Shown piece by piece: positions 7,588 to 16,986 of a stretch of DNA of 64,000 nucleotides (position 1 is its first letter; each line of letters starts with the position of its first letter). The translations under genes were made by a program, and so were the position numbers. The stretch is taken from NCBI RefSeq assembly GCF_001426885.1, contig NZ_LMFP01000008.1, forward strand, positions 132,570-196,569, written 5' to 3'. The notes under the pieces were generated by a model. It did not search any database, was not told the origin of the DNA, and saw only the letters and a program-made list of their open reading frames with translations. This DNA is from Pelomonas sp. Root1444. GTDB lineage: Bacteria; Pseudomonadota; Gammaproteobacteria; Burkholderiales; Burkholderiaceae_C.

Positions 7588-9642
7588 TCAGCGCGGCGGG
7601 ACTGGGCGAGGGGCGTTGAGGACGCGCGCTATGGCCCGCGCCAGATCCTCGCGCGTGAAGGGCTTGCGCAGCAGCTCCCAGGCCGACGCCTCGTTGGCAT
7701 CCAGCAGCTCCGACGAATAGCCCGACATCAGCAGCACGGCCAGCGCCGGCTGGCGCTGTTGCGCAAGTGCCGCCAGCTGCGTGCCGCGCAGGCCCGCGCC
7801 GAGCGCGATGTCCGACAGCAGCAGCCTGTAGCCGGCATCCGCCGCCAACTCCTCCAGCGCCGCCTCGGCCGTCGCCAGCGCCTGCACCTCGCAGCCCAGC
7901 GTGCGCAGGAAGTTCATCACGACCGCGCGCACCTCCGGTTCGTCCTCCACCAGCAGCACGCGCAGCCCGGCCGGCACGGCGTCGCCCGCCGCCACCGTGG
8001 CCGCCTCGGCGCCGGCGGCGTCCGGATGGCAGGGCAGCAGCAGCGACACCGTCGTGCCCTCACCGAGCGTGCTGTCCAGCAGCGCCGCGCCGCGTGACTG
8101 CTTCGCAAAGCCGTAGACCGTGCTCAGGCCCAGGCCCGTGCCGCGGCCGGCTTCCTTGGTCGTGAAGAAGGGCTCGAAGGCGCGCTCCTTGACGATGTCG
8201 GGCATGCCGGTGCCGGTGTCGCCGATGGCGATCTGCACATAGGCCTGCGGGCGGCTGTCCTGCAGCTCGGCCAGCACGGCGGCGGGCAGCGCCTCGCAGC
8301 GCTGCGCAGCGAAGTTGAGCGCGCCGCCGTCGGGCATCGCGTCGCGGGCGTTGATGGCGATGTTGAGCAGCGCCGATTCCAGCTGGCCGGGGTCGGCCAG
8401 GCAGGGTGGGCAGCCGGGCTGGACCTGCACGGTGATCTGGATGCGCTGGTCCAGCGTGCGGCGCAGCATGTCGGCGAGCGATTCGAGCAGCGCCGGCACG
8501 TCCACGCGCGTGGGCTGCAGCACCTGGCGGCGCGAGAAGGCCAGCAGCTTGCCGGTCAGCTCGGCGCCGCGCTTGGACGCGCGCATCGCCGCGCCGACCA
8601 GCTGCGGCGCGTTGGCGTCGTCGGCGACGGCCGGCACGTCCTCCAGCACCTGCAGGTTGCCCTGGATGATGGTCAGCAGGTTGTTGAAGTCATGCGCGAT
8701 GCCGCCGGTCAGCTGGCCGACGCTCTCCAGCCGCTGCGCATGCTGCAGCGCCTCCTCGGTCTGGGTGCGCTGCAGGCTGGCGGCCAGCAGGTGGGCCAGC
8801 GACTGCAGGAAGCGCATCTCGTCGTCGCCGAAGCGACCGGCCTGGCGCGAGCGCACCGTCAGCGCGCCGACGCTCTGGCCGCGGTCGGTCAGCGGCACGG
8901 CCAGCGCGCTGACGAGGCCGGCATCGACATAGGCGCTCGGCACGGCGAAGCGCTGCTCCGTTGCGTAGTCGGTGACGAGCACGCCGCATCCCTGGGCGAC
9001 GACGAAGCCGGGCGGCGTGTCCGGCCGGTTGGGCACCTGTGCGCCGAGATGCTCGGGCAGCAGGTCGCCGGCGCAGCCGGCCACGCGGAAGGCCTGGCGG
9101 TCGGTTTCGAGCAGGAAGACGACGGCGGCGTCGGCCTGCAGCGCCTCAGCGGCGACCTGCGGGATGCGCTGCAGCAGCTGCTGCGGGTCGCGTGTGTCCA
9201 CCGCCATCGCACCGACCTCGGCGACATGTTCGGCATAGCGGGCGCGCTTGAGGGCCTGCTTCACGCGCGGGTAGGCACCGATGTCGCGGATCGCCGCCAC
9301 GACATACGGCAGGCCCTGGCCCTGCAGCGGGCTCAGCGCGATCTCCACCATCACCTCGGAGCCGTCCTTGCGCCGCGCCACCAGCTCCATCTGCGTGCCC
9401 ATCGGCCGCGCCCGCGGGTGCTTGGCATACCCCTCGCGGTAGGCGGCGTGGCGCGGGCGGATGGCATCGGGCACCAGCGCATCGACCGACAGGCTGACCA
9501 GCTCCTCGGGCGAGTAGCCCAGCAGTTCGGAGGCGGCCGGGTTGGCCAGCACGATGCCGCCGCCGGGCTCGACGAGCAGCAGCGCGTCGGCATAGGCTGC
9601 GAACAGCGAGCGGTAGATGGCAGCGGCTTCGGCGGCGTCCAT
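7588..9642 (-). CDS. Hybrid sensor histidine kinase (PAS-GAF-HisKA-HATPase-REC)
   Basis: A 684-residue soluble sensor with no membrane segments. Order: PAS (about 10-125), GAF (about 150-292), HisKA with phospho-acceptor H317 in GGIAHDFNN, HATPase with N-box [10 protein letters not shown] (427-436), G1 DTGTGM (475-480) and G2 GTGLGLS (501-507), then a C-terminal receiver with acidic pocket VEDEPEV and D611. All catalytic residues are present. It follows the OmpR-type regulator gene with a single base between stop and start, so the two are cotranscribed. Cytoplasmic PAS and GAF domains suggest an internal signal (redox, small ligand). The linked receiver could buffer phosphate or feed back on the kinase. 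Confidence 0.9.
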   Translation of the reverse strand: MDAAEAAAIYRSLFAAYADALLLVEPGGGIVLANPAASELLGYSPEELVSLSVDALVPDAIRPRHAAYREGYAKHPRARPMGTQMELVARRKDGSEVMVEIALSPLQGQGLPYVVAAIRDIGAYPRVKQALKRARYAEHVAEVGAMAVDTRDPQQLLQRIPQVAAEALQADAAVVFLLETDRQAFRVAGCAGDLLPEHLGAQVPNRPDTPPGFVVAQGCGVLVTDYATEQRFAVPSAYVDAGLVSALAVPLTDRGQSVGALTVRSRQAGRFGDDEMRFLQSLAHLLAASLQRTQTEEALQHAQRLESVGQLTGGIAHDFNNLLTIIQGNLQVLEDVPAVADDANAPQLVGAAMRASKRGAELTGKLLAFSRRQVLQPTRVDVPALLESLADMLRRTLDQRIQITVQVQPGCPPCLADPGQLESALLNIAINARDAMPDGGALNFAAQRCEALPAAVLAELQDSRPQAYVQIAIGDTGTGMPDIVKERAFEPFFTTKEAGRGTGLGLSTVYGFAKQSRGAALLDSTLGEGTTVSLLLPCHPDAAGAEAATVAAGDAVPAGLRVLLVEDEPEVRAVVMNFLRTLGCEVQALATAEAALEELAADAGYRLLLSDIALGAGLRGTQLAALAQQRQPALAVLLMSGYSSELLDANEASAWELLRKPFTREDLARAIARVLNAPRPVPPR

Positions 9643-9643
9643 G

Positions 9644-10384
9644 TCAGCCCTGCGCGACGCCGGGGACGAAGAGATAGCCCGCGCCGCGGACCGACTTGAT
9701 GAGTTGCGGCTCGTCCGCGTTGTCGCCCAGCTTCTTGCGCAGCCGGCCGATCAGCACGTCGATCGTGCGGTCGAACGGCGCCGCCTCGCGGCCGCGGGTC
9801 TGCTCGAGCAGGAAGTCGCGCGACAGCACGCGGCCGGCGTGGCGGGCCAGCACCTGCAGCAGCTCGAACTCGCCGGTGGTCAGCACGACTTCGGTGCCGG
9901 TCGCGTCGACGAGGCGGCGGGCGGCAGTGTCGAGCGTCCAGCCGGCAAAGCGCAGCAGCGGCCGTTCCGCCGGCCCGGGGGCTGTGGCGGCCGGTGCCGC
10001 CGCGGGTGGTTCGGCCGGCACCAGGCGGCGCAGCACGGCCTTGATGCGGGCGAGCAGCTCACGCAGGTCGAACGGCTTGGTGACGTAGTCGTCGGCGCCG
10101 ATCTCCAGCCCCACCACCTTGTCGATGGCGTCGCCGCGCCCGGTCAGGATGACCAGGCCGCAGCGCCAGCGTTCGCGCAGCTGGCGGGCGATGGCAAAGC
10201 CGTCCTCTCCCGGCAGGCCCAGGTCCAGTAGCACCAGGGCCGCGGGGTCGCTGGCCATCAGTTCGAGCAGCGCCCGGCCGTTGTGCACCTGGCTGACGCG
10301 GAAACCCTGCATCTGCAGGTAGTTGGCCAGCAGCTGGGTGATGTCGACTTCGTCGTCGAGGACGGCAACGTGGGGCAGGCTCAT
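9644..10384 (-). CDS. OmpR/PhoB-family response regulator
   Basis: A 246-residue regulator: receiver domain (1-120) with the DDE acidic cluster near residue 10, phosphorylation site D54 and the conserved Lys in VTKPFDLREL, then a Pro/Ala linker and an OmpR-type winged helix (about 145-240) with the typical ending VRGAGYLF. The start at 10384 gives the normal receiver N-terminus; the longer frame to 10753 runs into the neighbour's promoter. It is the first gene of a two-gene operon with the hybrid kinase. It is divergent from the GGDEF-EAL gene, with 173 bases between them containing an FNR-type box. Confidence 0.88.
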   Translation of the reverse strand: MSLPHVAVLDDEVDITQLLANYLQMQGFRVSQVHNGRALLELMASDPAALVLLDLGLPGEDGFAIARQLRERWRCGLVILTGRGDAIDKVVGLEIGADDYVTKPFDLRELLARIKAVLRRLVPAEPPAAAPAATAPGPAERPLLRFAGWTLDTAARRLVDATGTEVVLTTGEFELLQVLARHAGRVLSRDFLLEQTRGREAAPFDRTIDVLIGRLRKKLGDNADEPQLIKSVRGAGYLFVPGVAQG

Positions 10385-10496
10385 GCGGAAGGCGGTCGAG
10401 CGGGAGCGCAATGGGTCGCCGCACTTTAACTGCCGCCATGGCGGCGCCGGGCACGCGCCTTCCTGCGCATAACGCACCGGCCGAGCGGTCGAGGCC

Positions 10497-10537
10497 TTGA
10501 TGCAGGTCAATTCGCGGTGACGGGCGCTGCCCAGAAT
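10497..10537 (+). promoter_or_regulatory. FNR-type activated promoter of the GGDEF-EAL gene
   Basis: TTGAT-GCAG-GTCAA at 10497-10510 differs from the FNR/ANR consensus in one position. A CAGAAT hexamer at 10532-10537 is spaced so that the box is centred about 41.5 bases before the predicted start site near 10545, the classic class II activator position. The gene's ATG is at 10558, behind a GGGAGAAAC ribosome binding site. Confidence 0.6.
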
Positions 10538-10557
10538 CCTCTGCCTGGGAGAAACAC

Positions 10558-12831
10558 ATGGCGCGAGACCTGGCGAGCAAGACCTTCTGGCGGCCCACCG
10601 GCGCGGCCATGCTGCTGGGCATGGCCGGCGGCCTGGCCTGGCTGCTGGCGTCGGGCCGCCTGCAGCCCGGGCTGGCGTCCGGCGTGGCGGCGCTGGCGGT
10701 GGTGACCGTCGGTGTGTTCGGGCTGCAGCAGCGCCGTGCGCTGCGGGCGGCACGGCGCGAGCGGGCGGAGCAGGCCGAGAAGCTGCGTGCGCTCAACCTG
10801 CTCGACGCGATCAGCAACAGCACGCCCGACATCATCTTCACGGAGGACCTGCAGGGCCGCTTCACCTTCGTGAACCAGGCCACCTGCCGCGCGCTGGGCC
10901 AGCCGGCCGCCGCGGTGCTGGGCCGCGAGGCGGGGGCATTCTTTTCGAACCCGGACCGCGCGCGCATCGCGGCGCTCAACGCCGCGGTCATCGAGTCGGG
11001 CGGCATCGTCGCCAGCGAGGGCGAGATGACGACGGCGCTGGGGCGGCGCTGGTACCTGTGCACGCTGGGGCCGCTGCGCGAGCCCGACGGCCGCCTCAGC
11101 GGCGTGTTCGGCGTCGTGCACGACATCACCGAGCGGCGCCGCCAGCAGGAGCATCAGCGCCAGTGGGCCCAGGCCTTCGAGAGCACGCGCGACGGGGTCA
11201 TCATCTGCGACGCCAGGGCGCACATCGAGAGCGTCAACCGCGCCTTCACCGAGATCACCGGCTACACGCCCGACGACGCCATCGGCCACACGCCGGCGCT
11301 GTTGCATTCGGGCCGGCACGACGCGGCCTTCTACCGTGAGTTGTGGGCGGGCGTCGCCCGCAGCGGCCATTGGCGCGGCGAGATCTGGAACCGGCGCAAG
11401 GATGGCGAGATCTACCCCGAGTGGCTGACCATCAGCGCCGTGCGCGACGAGGCCGGGGTGGTCACCAACTACGTCGGCGTCTTCACCGACATCACCCGGG
11501 TCAAGCGCGACGAGGCCGAGCTGCAGCGCCTGGCCAACTACGATCCGCTGACCGAGCTGCCCAACCGGCGCCTGCTCCACACCCGGCTGGAGCATGCGCT
11601 GGCCCGCGCCGCGCGCCGCGGCGGGCGCCTGGCGCTGTTCTACATCGACCTCGACGGCTTCAAGACCGTCAACGACAGCCTGGGCCACCCGGCCGGGGAT
11701 GAGCTGCTGATCGGCATCACGCGCCGTTTCCAGGACCGGGTGCGGGCCGGCGACACGTTGGGCCGGCCCGGCGGCGACGAGTTCCTCGTCATCGCCGAGT
11801 TGCTGCATGGCCCGCAGGACGCCGCCGTGCTGGCGCAGGACCTGCTCGCTGCCGTCGCCCGCCCGCTGGCGCTGGCCGGCGGCCAGGAGGTCTATGTGAC
11901 GGCCAGCATCGGCATCAGCATCTTTCCCGACGACGGCTGCAGCGACGCGACCGCGATGCTGCGCGACGCCGACGCGGCGCTGTACCGGGCCAAGGAGCAG
12001 GGGCGCAACGGCTTCTGCTTCTTCACCCACGAGCTGAACCGGCAGGCCGTCGCCAAGCTGGAGACCGAGGTGGCACTGCGCCATGCGCTGCAGCGCGGCG
12101 AGCTGCTGCTGCACTACCAGCCCAAGGTGTGCGCGGCCAGCGGTCGCATCGTCGGAGCCGAAGCACTGCTGCGCTGGCAGCGCGGCGACGAGCTGGTGCC
12201 GCCGGGCCGCTTCATCCCGATCGCCGAGCAAAGCAGCCTCATCCTCGACATCGGCGCGTGGGTCATCGACGAGGCCTGCGCCCAGCAGGCGCGCTGGCAG
12301 GCGCTGGGGCTGGCGATGCCGCGCATCGCCGTCAACGTGGCGGCGCGCCAGTTCGCCGCGGGCAACCTGGACACGGTCGTGGACGAGGCCCTGCGCCGCC
12401 ACGGCGTCGCGGCCTCCAGCCTGGAGCTGGAAGTGACCGAGAGCATGCTGGTCGACACGCCGGCCGCCGGCATCGATATGCTCGGGCGCCTGAAGGAGAC
12501 CGGCGTGCGGCTGTCGCTGGACGACTTCGGCACGGGCTATTCCAGCCTGGCCTACCTGCGCCAGTTCCCCATCGATGCGCTGAAGATCGACAAGTCCTTC
12601 GTCGACCAGATCGACGCCGGCCCCCAGGGCAGCGCCATCGTCGATGCGGTCATCGCACTGGCGCACCGGCTGGGCCTGACGGTCGTGGCCGAGGGCGTCG
12701 AGACGGCTGCGCAGCAGGCCTACCTGCGCCGCCAGGGCTGCGACGAACTGCAGGGCTTCCACCTCGCGCGGCCCATGCCCGCCCATGCCTTCGAGGCGTT
12801 GTGGGCCGGGGGAGAGGTCGCGGTCGGCTGA
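10558..12831 (+). CDS. PAS-PAS-GGDEF-EAL cyclic-di-GMP enzyme
   Basis: A 757-residue membrane-anchored protein. Two hydrophobic segments (about 10-30 and 38-55) are followed by two PAS domains (about 80-200 and 205-320), a diguanylate cyclase domain with GGDEF at 405-409 and an upstream product-inhibition motif RAGD at 396-399, then a phosphodiesterase domain with EAL at 535-537 and DDFGTGYSSL further on. Both enzymatic motifs look intact, so the protein may make or break cyclic-di-GMP depending on the PAS signal; in such tandems one activity usually dominates. It probably influences attachment, motility or pili (pilT/pilU lie at 26 kb). An FNR-type promoter suggests low-oxygen or nitrogen-oxide control. 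Confidence 0.9.
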   Translation: MARDLASKTFWRPTGAAMLLGMAGGLAWLLASGRLQPGLASGVAALAVVTVGVFGLQQRRALRAARRERAEQAEKLRALNLLDAISNSTPDIIFTEDLQGRFTFVNQATCRALGQPAAAVLGREAGAFFSNPDRARIAALNAAVIESGGIVASEGEMTTALGRRWYLCTLGPLREPDGRLSGVFGVVHDITERRRQQEHQRQWAQAFESTRDGVIICDARAHIESVNRAFTEITGYTPDDAIGHTPALLHSGRHDAAFYRELWAGVARSGHWRGEIWNRRKDGEIYPEWLTISAVRDEAGVVTNYVGVFTDITRVKRDEAELQRLANYDPLTELPNRRLLHTRLEHALARAARRGGRLALFYIDLDGFKTVNDSLGHPAGDELLIGITRRFQDRVRAGDTLGRPGGDEFLVIAELLHGPQDAAVLAQDLLAAVARPLALAGGQEVYVTASIGISIFPDDGCSDATAMLRDADAALYRAKEQGRNGFCFFTHELNRQAVAKLETEVALRHALQRGELLLHYQPKVCAASGRIVGAEALLRWQRGDELVPPGRFIPIAEQSSLILDIGAWVIDEACAQQARWQALGLAMPRIAVNVAARQFAAGNLDTVVDEALRRHGVAASSLELEVTESMLVDTPAAGIDMLGRLKETGVRLSLDDFGTGYSSLAYLRQFPIDALKIDKSFVDQIDAGPQGSAIVDAVIALAHRLGLTVVAEGVETAAQQAYLRRQGCDELQGFHLARPMPAHAFEALWAGGEVAVG

Positions 12832-12891
12832 CCTTTGTCAGGGGCATCGGCGCGGCTGGATACTGGCCGCCCCACAAGGAGACCCCCGCCC

Positions 12892-13668
12892 ATGAAGACC
12901 TGGCTCACCGCTGCCCTCGCCACCGCCTCGATGGCCGCTGCCCTTGGCGCCCACGCCCAGGCCGCCGACCCGCTGAAGGCGGCCGTCGCGGCCGACCACC
13001 GCAGCGTCGGCAACGTCGCCCGCGATGTGTACCGCCACCCCTACGAGACGCTGAGCTTCTTCGGCATCAAGCCGACCGACACCGTCGTCGAGCTCGCGCC
13101 CGGCGGCGGCTGGTACACCGAGATCCTGGCGCCCTACCTGCGCGAGCAGGGCCAGCTCTACGCCGCCGACGGCGGCAGCGCCCGCTTCAAGGCCAAGATG
13201 GAATCGTTGGGCGTCTACGGCAAGGTCAGGATCACCGCCTTCGACCCCGCCAAGGGCCTGCTCGACATCGCACCGCCCGGCAGCGCCGACGCGGTGCTGA
13301 CCTTCCGCAACGTGCACAACTGGATGGGCCAGGACAAGGCGCAGGATGTCTTCAACGCGGCCTTCAAGGCGCTCAAGCCGGGCGGCGTGCTGGGCGTGGA
13401 GGAGCACCGCCTGCCGGCCGCGCGCACGCAAGACCCCAAGGCGCCCAGCGGCTACGTGCAGGAGGCCGCCGTCATCAGGTTCGCCGAGGCCGCCGGCTTC
13501 AAGCTCGCGGGCAAAAGCGAGGTCAACGCCAACCCCAAGGACACGGCCGACCACGAGAACGGCGTCTGGGCGCTGCCGCCCACCTACACGAACAAGGACA
13601 AGGAGCGCGCCAAGTACCAGGCCATCGGCGAGAGCGACCGCATGACGCTGAAGTTCGTCAAGCCGTGA
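12892..13668 (+). CDS. Exported SAM-dependent methyltransferase-like protein
   Basis: A 258-residue protein with a clear signal peptide (1 to about 24, ending AHAQA) followed by a class I methyltransferase fold. The SAM-binding glycine motif reads VVELAPGGGWYTEIL, with later strands DAVLTFRNVHNW and LKPGGVLGVEEHR. It resembles COG4798-type predicted methyltransferases. A perfect AAGGAGA precedes the start. A SAM-type enzyme carrying an export signal is odd because SAM is cytoplasmic, so it may bind another ligand. It is followed 22 bases later by the DUF2520 gene in the same direction. Confidence 0.75.
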   Translation: MKTWLTAALATASMAAALGAHAQAADPLKAAVAADHRSVGNVARDVYRHPYETLSFFGIKPTDTVVELAPGGGWYTEILAPYLREQGQLYAADGGSARFKAKMESLGVYGKVRITAFDPAKGLLDIAPPGSADAVLTFRNVHNWMGQDKAQDVFNAAFKALKPGGVLGVEEHRLPAARTQDPKAPSGYVQEAAVIRFAEAAGFKLAGKSEVNANPKDTADHENGVWALPPTYTNKDKERAKYQAIGESDRMTLKFVKP

Positions 13669-13690
13669 TGGCCAGCAGGGCCGGGCGCCG

Positions 13691-14500
13691 GTGAAGCACG
13701 CCGTCATCGGCCACGGCCGGCTGGCGCGGGCGCTGGTGCCGGCGCTGCGGGCGGCGGGCGAGGATGTCGCCATCGGCCGGCGCGAGCCGGGGGCGGGCGA
13801 GCTGGTGGCGGCCGATGCCGCGCGGGCGGCCGACTGGGTCTGGCTGACCGTGCCCGACGATGCCATCGCCGCCACCGCCGCCGCGCTGCCGTGGCGGGCC
13901 GGCCAGCTGGCCTTGCACTGCAGCGGCGCGACACCGCTGGCGGCCCTCGCACTCGCGCCCGCCGCGGCCGGCTTTCATCCGCTCAAGCTGCTGGCCGGGG
14001 ACACGGGCCTGGCCGGCGTGCATGTCGGCATCGAGGCCGGCGCCGCCCACCGGCCGGCGTTGCGCGAGCTGGCGCAGCGGCTGGGCCTGCTGCCGCTGGA
14101 CCTGCCGTCGCCGATGACGGCGCAGGCGCGGGCGGCCTATCACGCCGCGGCCAACCTGGCTGCGAGCGGCGTGCTGGCGGTGCTGTCCGAAGCCGGCGCG
14201 CTGTGGGCCGCGGCCGGCCTGCCGCCCGGCGAAGCCTTGGCGGCGCTGCTGCCGCTGACCCGCGGTGCGCTGGATACCGCCGCGGCGCGCGGCCTGGCAG
14301 GCGCCGTCTCCGGCCCCATCGCGCGTGGCGATGCCGGCGTGCTGGCCCGCCATCTCGACGCCCTGCTCGCCGCCGGGCTCGACGCCGACCTGCTGCTGGC
14401 CCTGGGCCGGCGCCAGCTCGCGCTGGCGGAGGCGGCGGGGCGACTCGATACGGCGCAGGCGGCGGCGTTGAGTGGCTTGCTCGCGACCGGCAGTTGCTAG
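13691..14500 (+). CDS. Rossmann-like/DUF2520 oxidoreductase
   Basis: A 269-residue protein with a GTG start at 13691. The N-terminus is an NAD(P)-binding Rossmann fold (VIGHGRLARAL) and the C-terminus a helical DUF2520 domain containing the HPLKLLAG and AAYHAAANLAASGV stretches typical of COG5495. The family resembles ketopantoate reductase and F420-dependent NADP reductases. The substrate is unknown. It probably shares a transcript with the upstream methyltransferase-like gene. The stop overlaps the end of the convergent mtfA by four bases. Confidence 0.75.
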   Translation: MKHAVIGHGRLARALVPALRAAGEDVAIGRREPGAGELVAADAARAADWVWLTVPDDAIAATAAALPWRAGQLALHCSGATPLAALALAPAAAGFHPLKLLAGDTGLAGVHVGIEAGAAHRPALRELAQRLGLLPLDLPSPMTAQARAAYHAAANLAASGVLAVLSEAGALWAAAGLPPGEALAALLPLTRGALDTAAARGLAGAVSGPIARGDAGVLARHLDALLAAGLDADLLLALGRRQLALAEAAGRLDTAQAAALSGLLATGSC

Positions 14501-15318
14501 ATCCAGGAAGCCGGATCGAGCCGGTAGTAGGCGCTCAGCTCGGTGTACAGCGCCGGATGGCCGGCGGCCAGTTCGATGGGCCGTTCGAAGAACAGCTCGC
14601 TGATCACCGCGAAGAACTCTGCCGGGTCGGTCGCTGCGTAGGCGTCGATGAGGCCGGGTTCCCCGCCCGCCAGCCGCCAGCGCAACGCATCGAACTCGTT
14701 CTGCATCACCGTCGACCAGCGCCAGTAGGCCGCGGCGCTCGCCAGCGCGGGCGCACCGTTGGCCGGGCCGTTGTGCTGGTCCAGCTGATGGGCGAACTCG
14801 TGGATGACGACGTTGTGGCCGTCGCCCGGCGTGGCCGCGCCGCGCCTGACCTCGTCCCACGCCAGCAGCACCTGGCCGTGGCTCCAGCTCTCGCCGGCCA
14901 GCACGCGGCGCTGGTCCGACAGCACGCCGCCGGACTCCGTCACCGGCCGGTCGACGACGAAGGCGCCGGGATAGACCAGCACCTGGCGCAACTCCGGGTA
15001 GACGCCGCGGGCTGCGCCCAGCAACGGCAGGCAGGCCAGCGCCGCGATGGTGACGCGCACCTCGTCGGTCACGCGCAAGCCGCGGCAGCCGAGGATGGGC
15101 TTCTCGGCGAGGAAGACCTGCATCAGCCCCTTGAGCCGCAGCTGCTGGCGTGCCGGCAGCCGTGACACCAGCGGCACATGGCGGCGCAGCAGGCGCCGCC
15201 AGGCGGGCGGGAACGGCCGGTTCGCGATGCGCTCGCGGCGCCGGCGCACCCACAGCGGCCACAGCGCGATGCCGGCGGCGGCAAGCAGGACGAGGGCGAA
15301 GCAGATCAGCAACGGCAT
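14497..15318 (-). CDS. mtfA: M90-family zinc peptidase (MtfA-like)
   Basis: A 273-residue metallopeptidase with the gluzincin motif HEFAH at 173-177 and the downstream glutamate region FFAVISELFFERP. In E. coli MtfA (Mlc titration factor A) modulates glucose transport by binding Mlc and has aminopeptidase activity. Unlike E. coli MtfA, this protein opens with a hydrophobic helix (residues 3-21) followed by positive charges, so it is probably anchored in the inner membrane facing the cytoplasm, as in many beta-proteobacterial versions. The start at 15318 was preferred to 15405 because it begins directly with the membrane helix. Confidence 0.8.
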   Translation of the reverse strand: MPLLICFALVLLAAAGIALWPLWVRRRRERIANRPFPPAWRRLLRRHVPLVSRLPARQQLRLKGLMQVFLAEKPILGCRGLRVTDEVRVTIAALACLPLLGAARGVYPELRQVLVYPGAFVVDRPVTESGGVLSDQRRVLAGESWSHGQVLLAWDEVRRGAATPGDGHNVVIHEFAHQLDQHNGPANGAPALASAAAYWRWSTVMQNEFDALRWRLAGGEPGLIDAYAATDPAEFFAVISELFFERPIELAAGHPALYTELSAYYRLDPASWI

Positions 15319-15507
15319 GAGGGGCAACTGGGTGTGGCCGGACGGTTTGCAAGCCCGGCTCCGGGCAATCCCCCAGGATCGGCGGCTCGCGTAACCTGCG
15401 GGCATGCCAGAGCCCGTGCCGCCGTCCTGTCTGAATCCTGATCCGGCCCCTCGGGCCTGCGGCGCCGTGGACCTGCATGGTGAACGTCGTGAAAGACGAG
15501 GCCTTCG

Positions 15508-16683
15508 ATGAATGGCGAACCGTCCACTGCCGGATCGAGGTTGAAGGCCTGGCAGGTGCTGTTCGGCGGCATCTGCGCCCTGGTGCTGACCATCGGGCTG
15601 GCGCGCTTTGCCTACACGCCGCTGCTGCCGCAGATGCAGTCGCAGGCGGGCCTGGGCGTGGCCGACGGCGGCCTGCTGGCCGCCATCAACTACGCGGGCT
15701 ACATGAGTGGCGCGCTGCTGGCGGCCTGGATCGAAAGCCCGGTGTGGCGCCAGCGCCTGTACAGCTGGGGTCTGCCCCTGGCGCTGGTCATCACGGCGCT
15801 GATGGGCTGGAGCACCTCGTTTGGCGCCTGGGCGTTGTCGCGTTACGTCGGCGGCCTGTGCGGCGCGGCCGGCATGCTGCTTGGCTCGGGGTTGGTGCAG
15901 GGTTGGCTCATCCGCGCCGGCCGCCGCCCCGAGCTGGGCCTGTACTTCATCGGCCTGGGCCTGGGCATCGTGGTGTCGGCCCTGGGCGCCATGGGCATGA
16001 CGCGGCTTGAACTCGACTGGGCCGCGCAGTGGGAGGGCTTTGCGCTGTTGGGGCTGGCCTTCCTGGTCCCGGCGTGGGTGTGGCGCCCGCCGGTGCCGCC
16101 GCCTGCGAGCAAGGCAGCGGCCGCGCAGGCGCCGAACCGACGCTGGATGGCGCTGATGGTGGCCGCCTATTTCTGCGCCGGCTGGGGCTTCGTCATCAAC
16201 GCGACCTTCACGGCCGCGATCGTCGAGAAACAGCCGTTGCTGGCCGGACAGGGCCCGTGGGCCTGGCTGTTGGTGGGCCTGGCGGCGACGCCGGCGGTCT
16301 TCATCTGGGACCGCATCGCGCGGCGCACCGGTGACGTGCAGGCGCTGCTGATCGCCTTCGGCGTGCAGATCGTCGGCGTGCTGCTGCCGGCCGTGGCCGA
16401 CGGCCTGGCAGCGGCGCTGCTCGGCGCGCTGCTGTATGGCGCGACCTTCATCGGCATCGTCAGCCTGACGCTGGCGCTGGTCGGCCGGCGTTCACCGGCC
16501 AACCCGGGCCAGGCGATGGCCAGGCTGACGCTGAGCTACGGCGTGGCGCAGGTCAGCGCGCCGGCACTGACGGGGCTGATGGTCGAGGCCAGCGGCAGCT
16601 TTCGTGCGGCGTTGTGGCTGACGGCAGGCGTCATGGCACTGGGCATGGCCTGCCTCGCTGCAGTGCTGCGCGAACCGCGTTGA
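15508..16683 (+). CDS. MFS transporter, YbfB/YjiJ type
   Basis: A 391-residue major facilitator with about twelve transmembrane segments. The N-terminal LTIGLARFAYTPLLPQM motif is characteristic of the YbfB/YjiJ (DUF1228) subfamily, and a basic loop after helix 6 marks the midpoint. The direction of transport and the substrate are unknown. There is no strong ribosome binding site before 15508, so the exact start is uncertain. It stands alone; a hairpin follows its stop. Confidence 0.8.
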   Translation: MNGEPSTAGSRLKAWQVLFGGICALVLTIGLARFAYTPLLPQMQSQAGLGVADGGLLAAINYAGYMSGALLAAWIESPVWRQRLYSWGLPLALVITALMGWSTSFGAWALSRYVGGLCGAAGMLLGSGLVQGWLIRAGRRPELGLYFIGLGLGIVVSALGAMGMTRLELDWAAQWEGFALLGLAFLVPAWVWRPPVPPPASKAAAAQAPNRRWMALMVAAYFCAGWGFVINATFTAAIVEKQPLLAGQGPWAWLLVGLAATPAVFIWDRIARRTGDVQALLIAFGVQIVGVLLPAVADGLAAALLGALLYGATFIGIVSLTLALVGRRSPANPGQAMARLTLSYGVAQVSAPALTGLMVEASGSFRAALWLTAGVMALGMACLAAVLREPR

Positions 16684-16706
16684 ATGGCGGGCGCTTCGAA
16701 AGCACA

Positions 16707-16739
16707 GACACACTCCGCCACGGAGTAACTCTGTGTGTC
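16707..16739. terminator. Stem-loop after the MFS gene
   Basis: Outer arms GACACAC (16707-16713) and GTGTGTC (16733-16739) enclose an inner TCCG/CGGA stem. There is no T-run, so its role as a terminator is unproven. It lies 24 bases after the MFS stop and about 70 bases before the lipoprotein pair. Confidence 0.35.
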
Positions 16740-16809
16740 GCGGTCATCCGCCGGTCGCACCGGGGGGTTAGAGGCGTGCGGCCGCGCTTGTGCGGTCCGG
16801 AGTTGCCTC

Positions 16810-16986
16810 ATGAAACGTCTGTCCCTGGCCATTGCGCTGATCTCTTCCGTGGCCCTGTTGTCGGGCTGCATCATCGTGCCCCATCGCCATGGCGGCTATC
16901 GCGGCGGTGGCGGCTATGGCCACTACCAGGACGGCGGCCGCTACCAGAGCGGCCCGGTCTACGTGCAGCCGGTGCCGCGGCGATGA
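16810..16986 (+). CDS. Small Gly/Tyr-rich lipoprotein
   Basis: A 58-residue lipoprotein. The signal peptide ends in the lipobox LLSGC (acylated Cys near residue 20), and the short mature part is rich in Gly, His and Tyr (GGYRGGGGYGHY). GGAG lies eight bases before the start. The stop overlaps the start of the next, related lipoprotein gene (ATGA), so the two are coupled. Function unknown. Confidence 0.6.
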   Translation: MKRLSLAIALISSVALLSGCIIVPHRHGGYRGGGGYGHYQDGGRYQSGPVYVQPVPRR

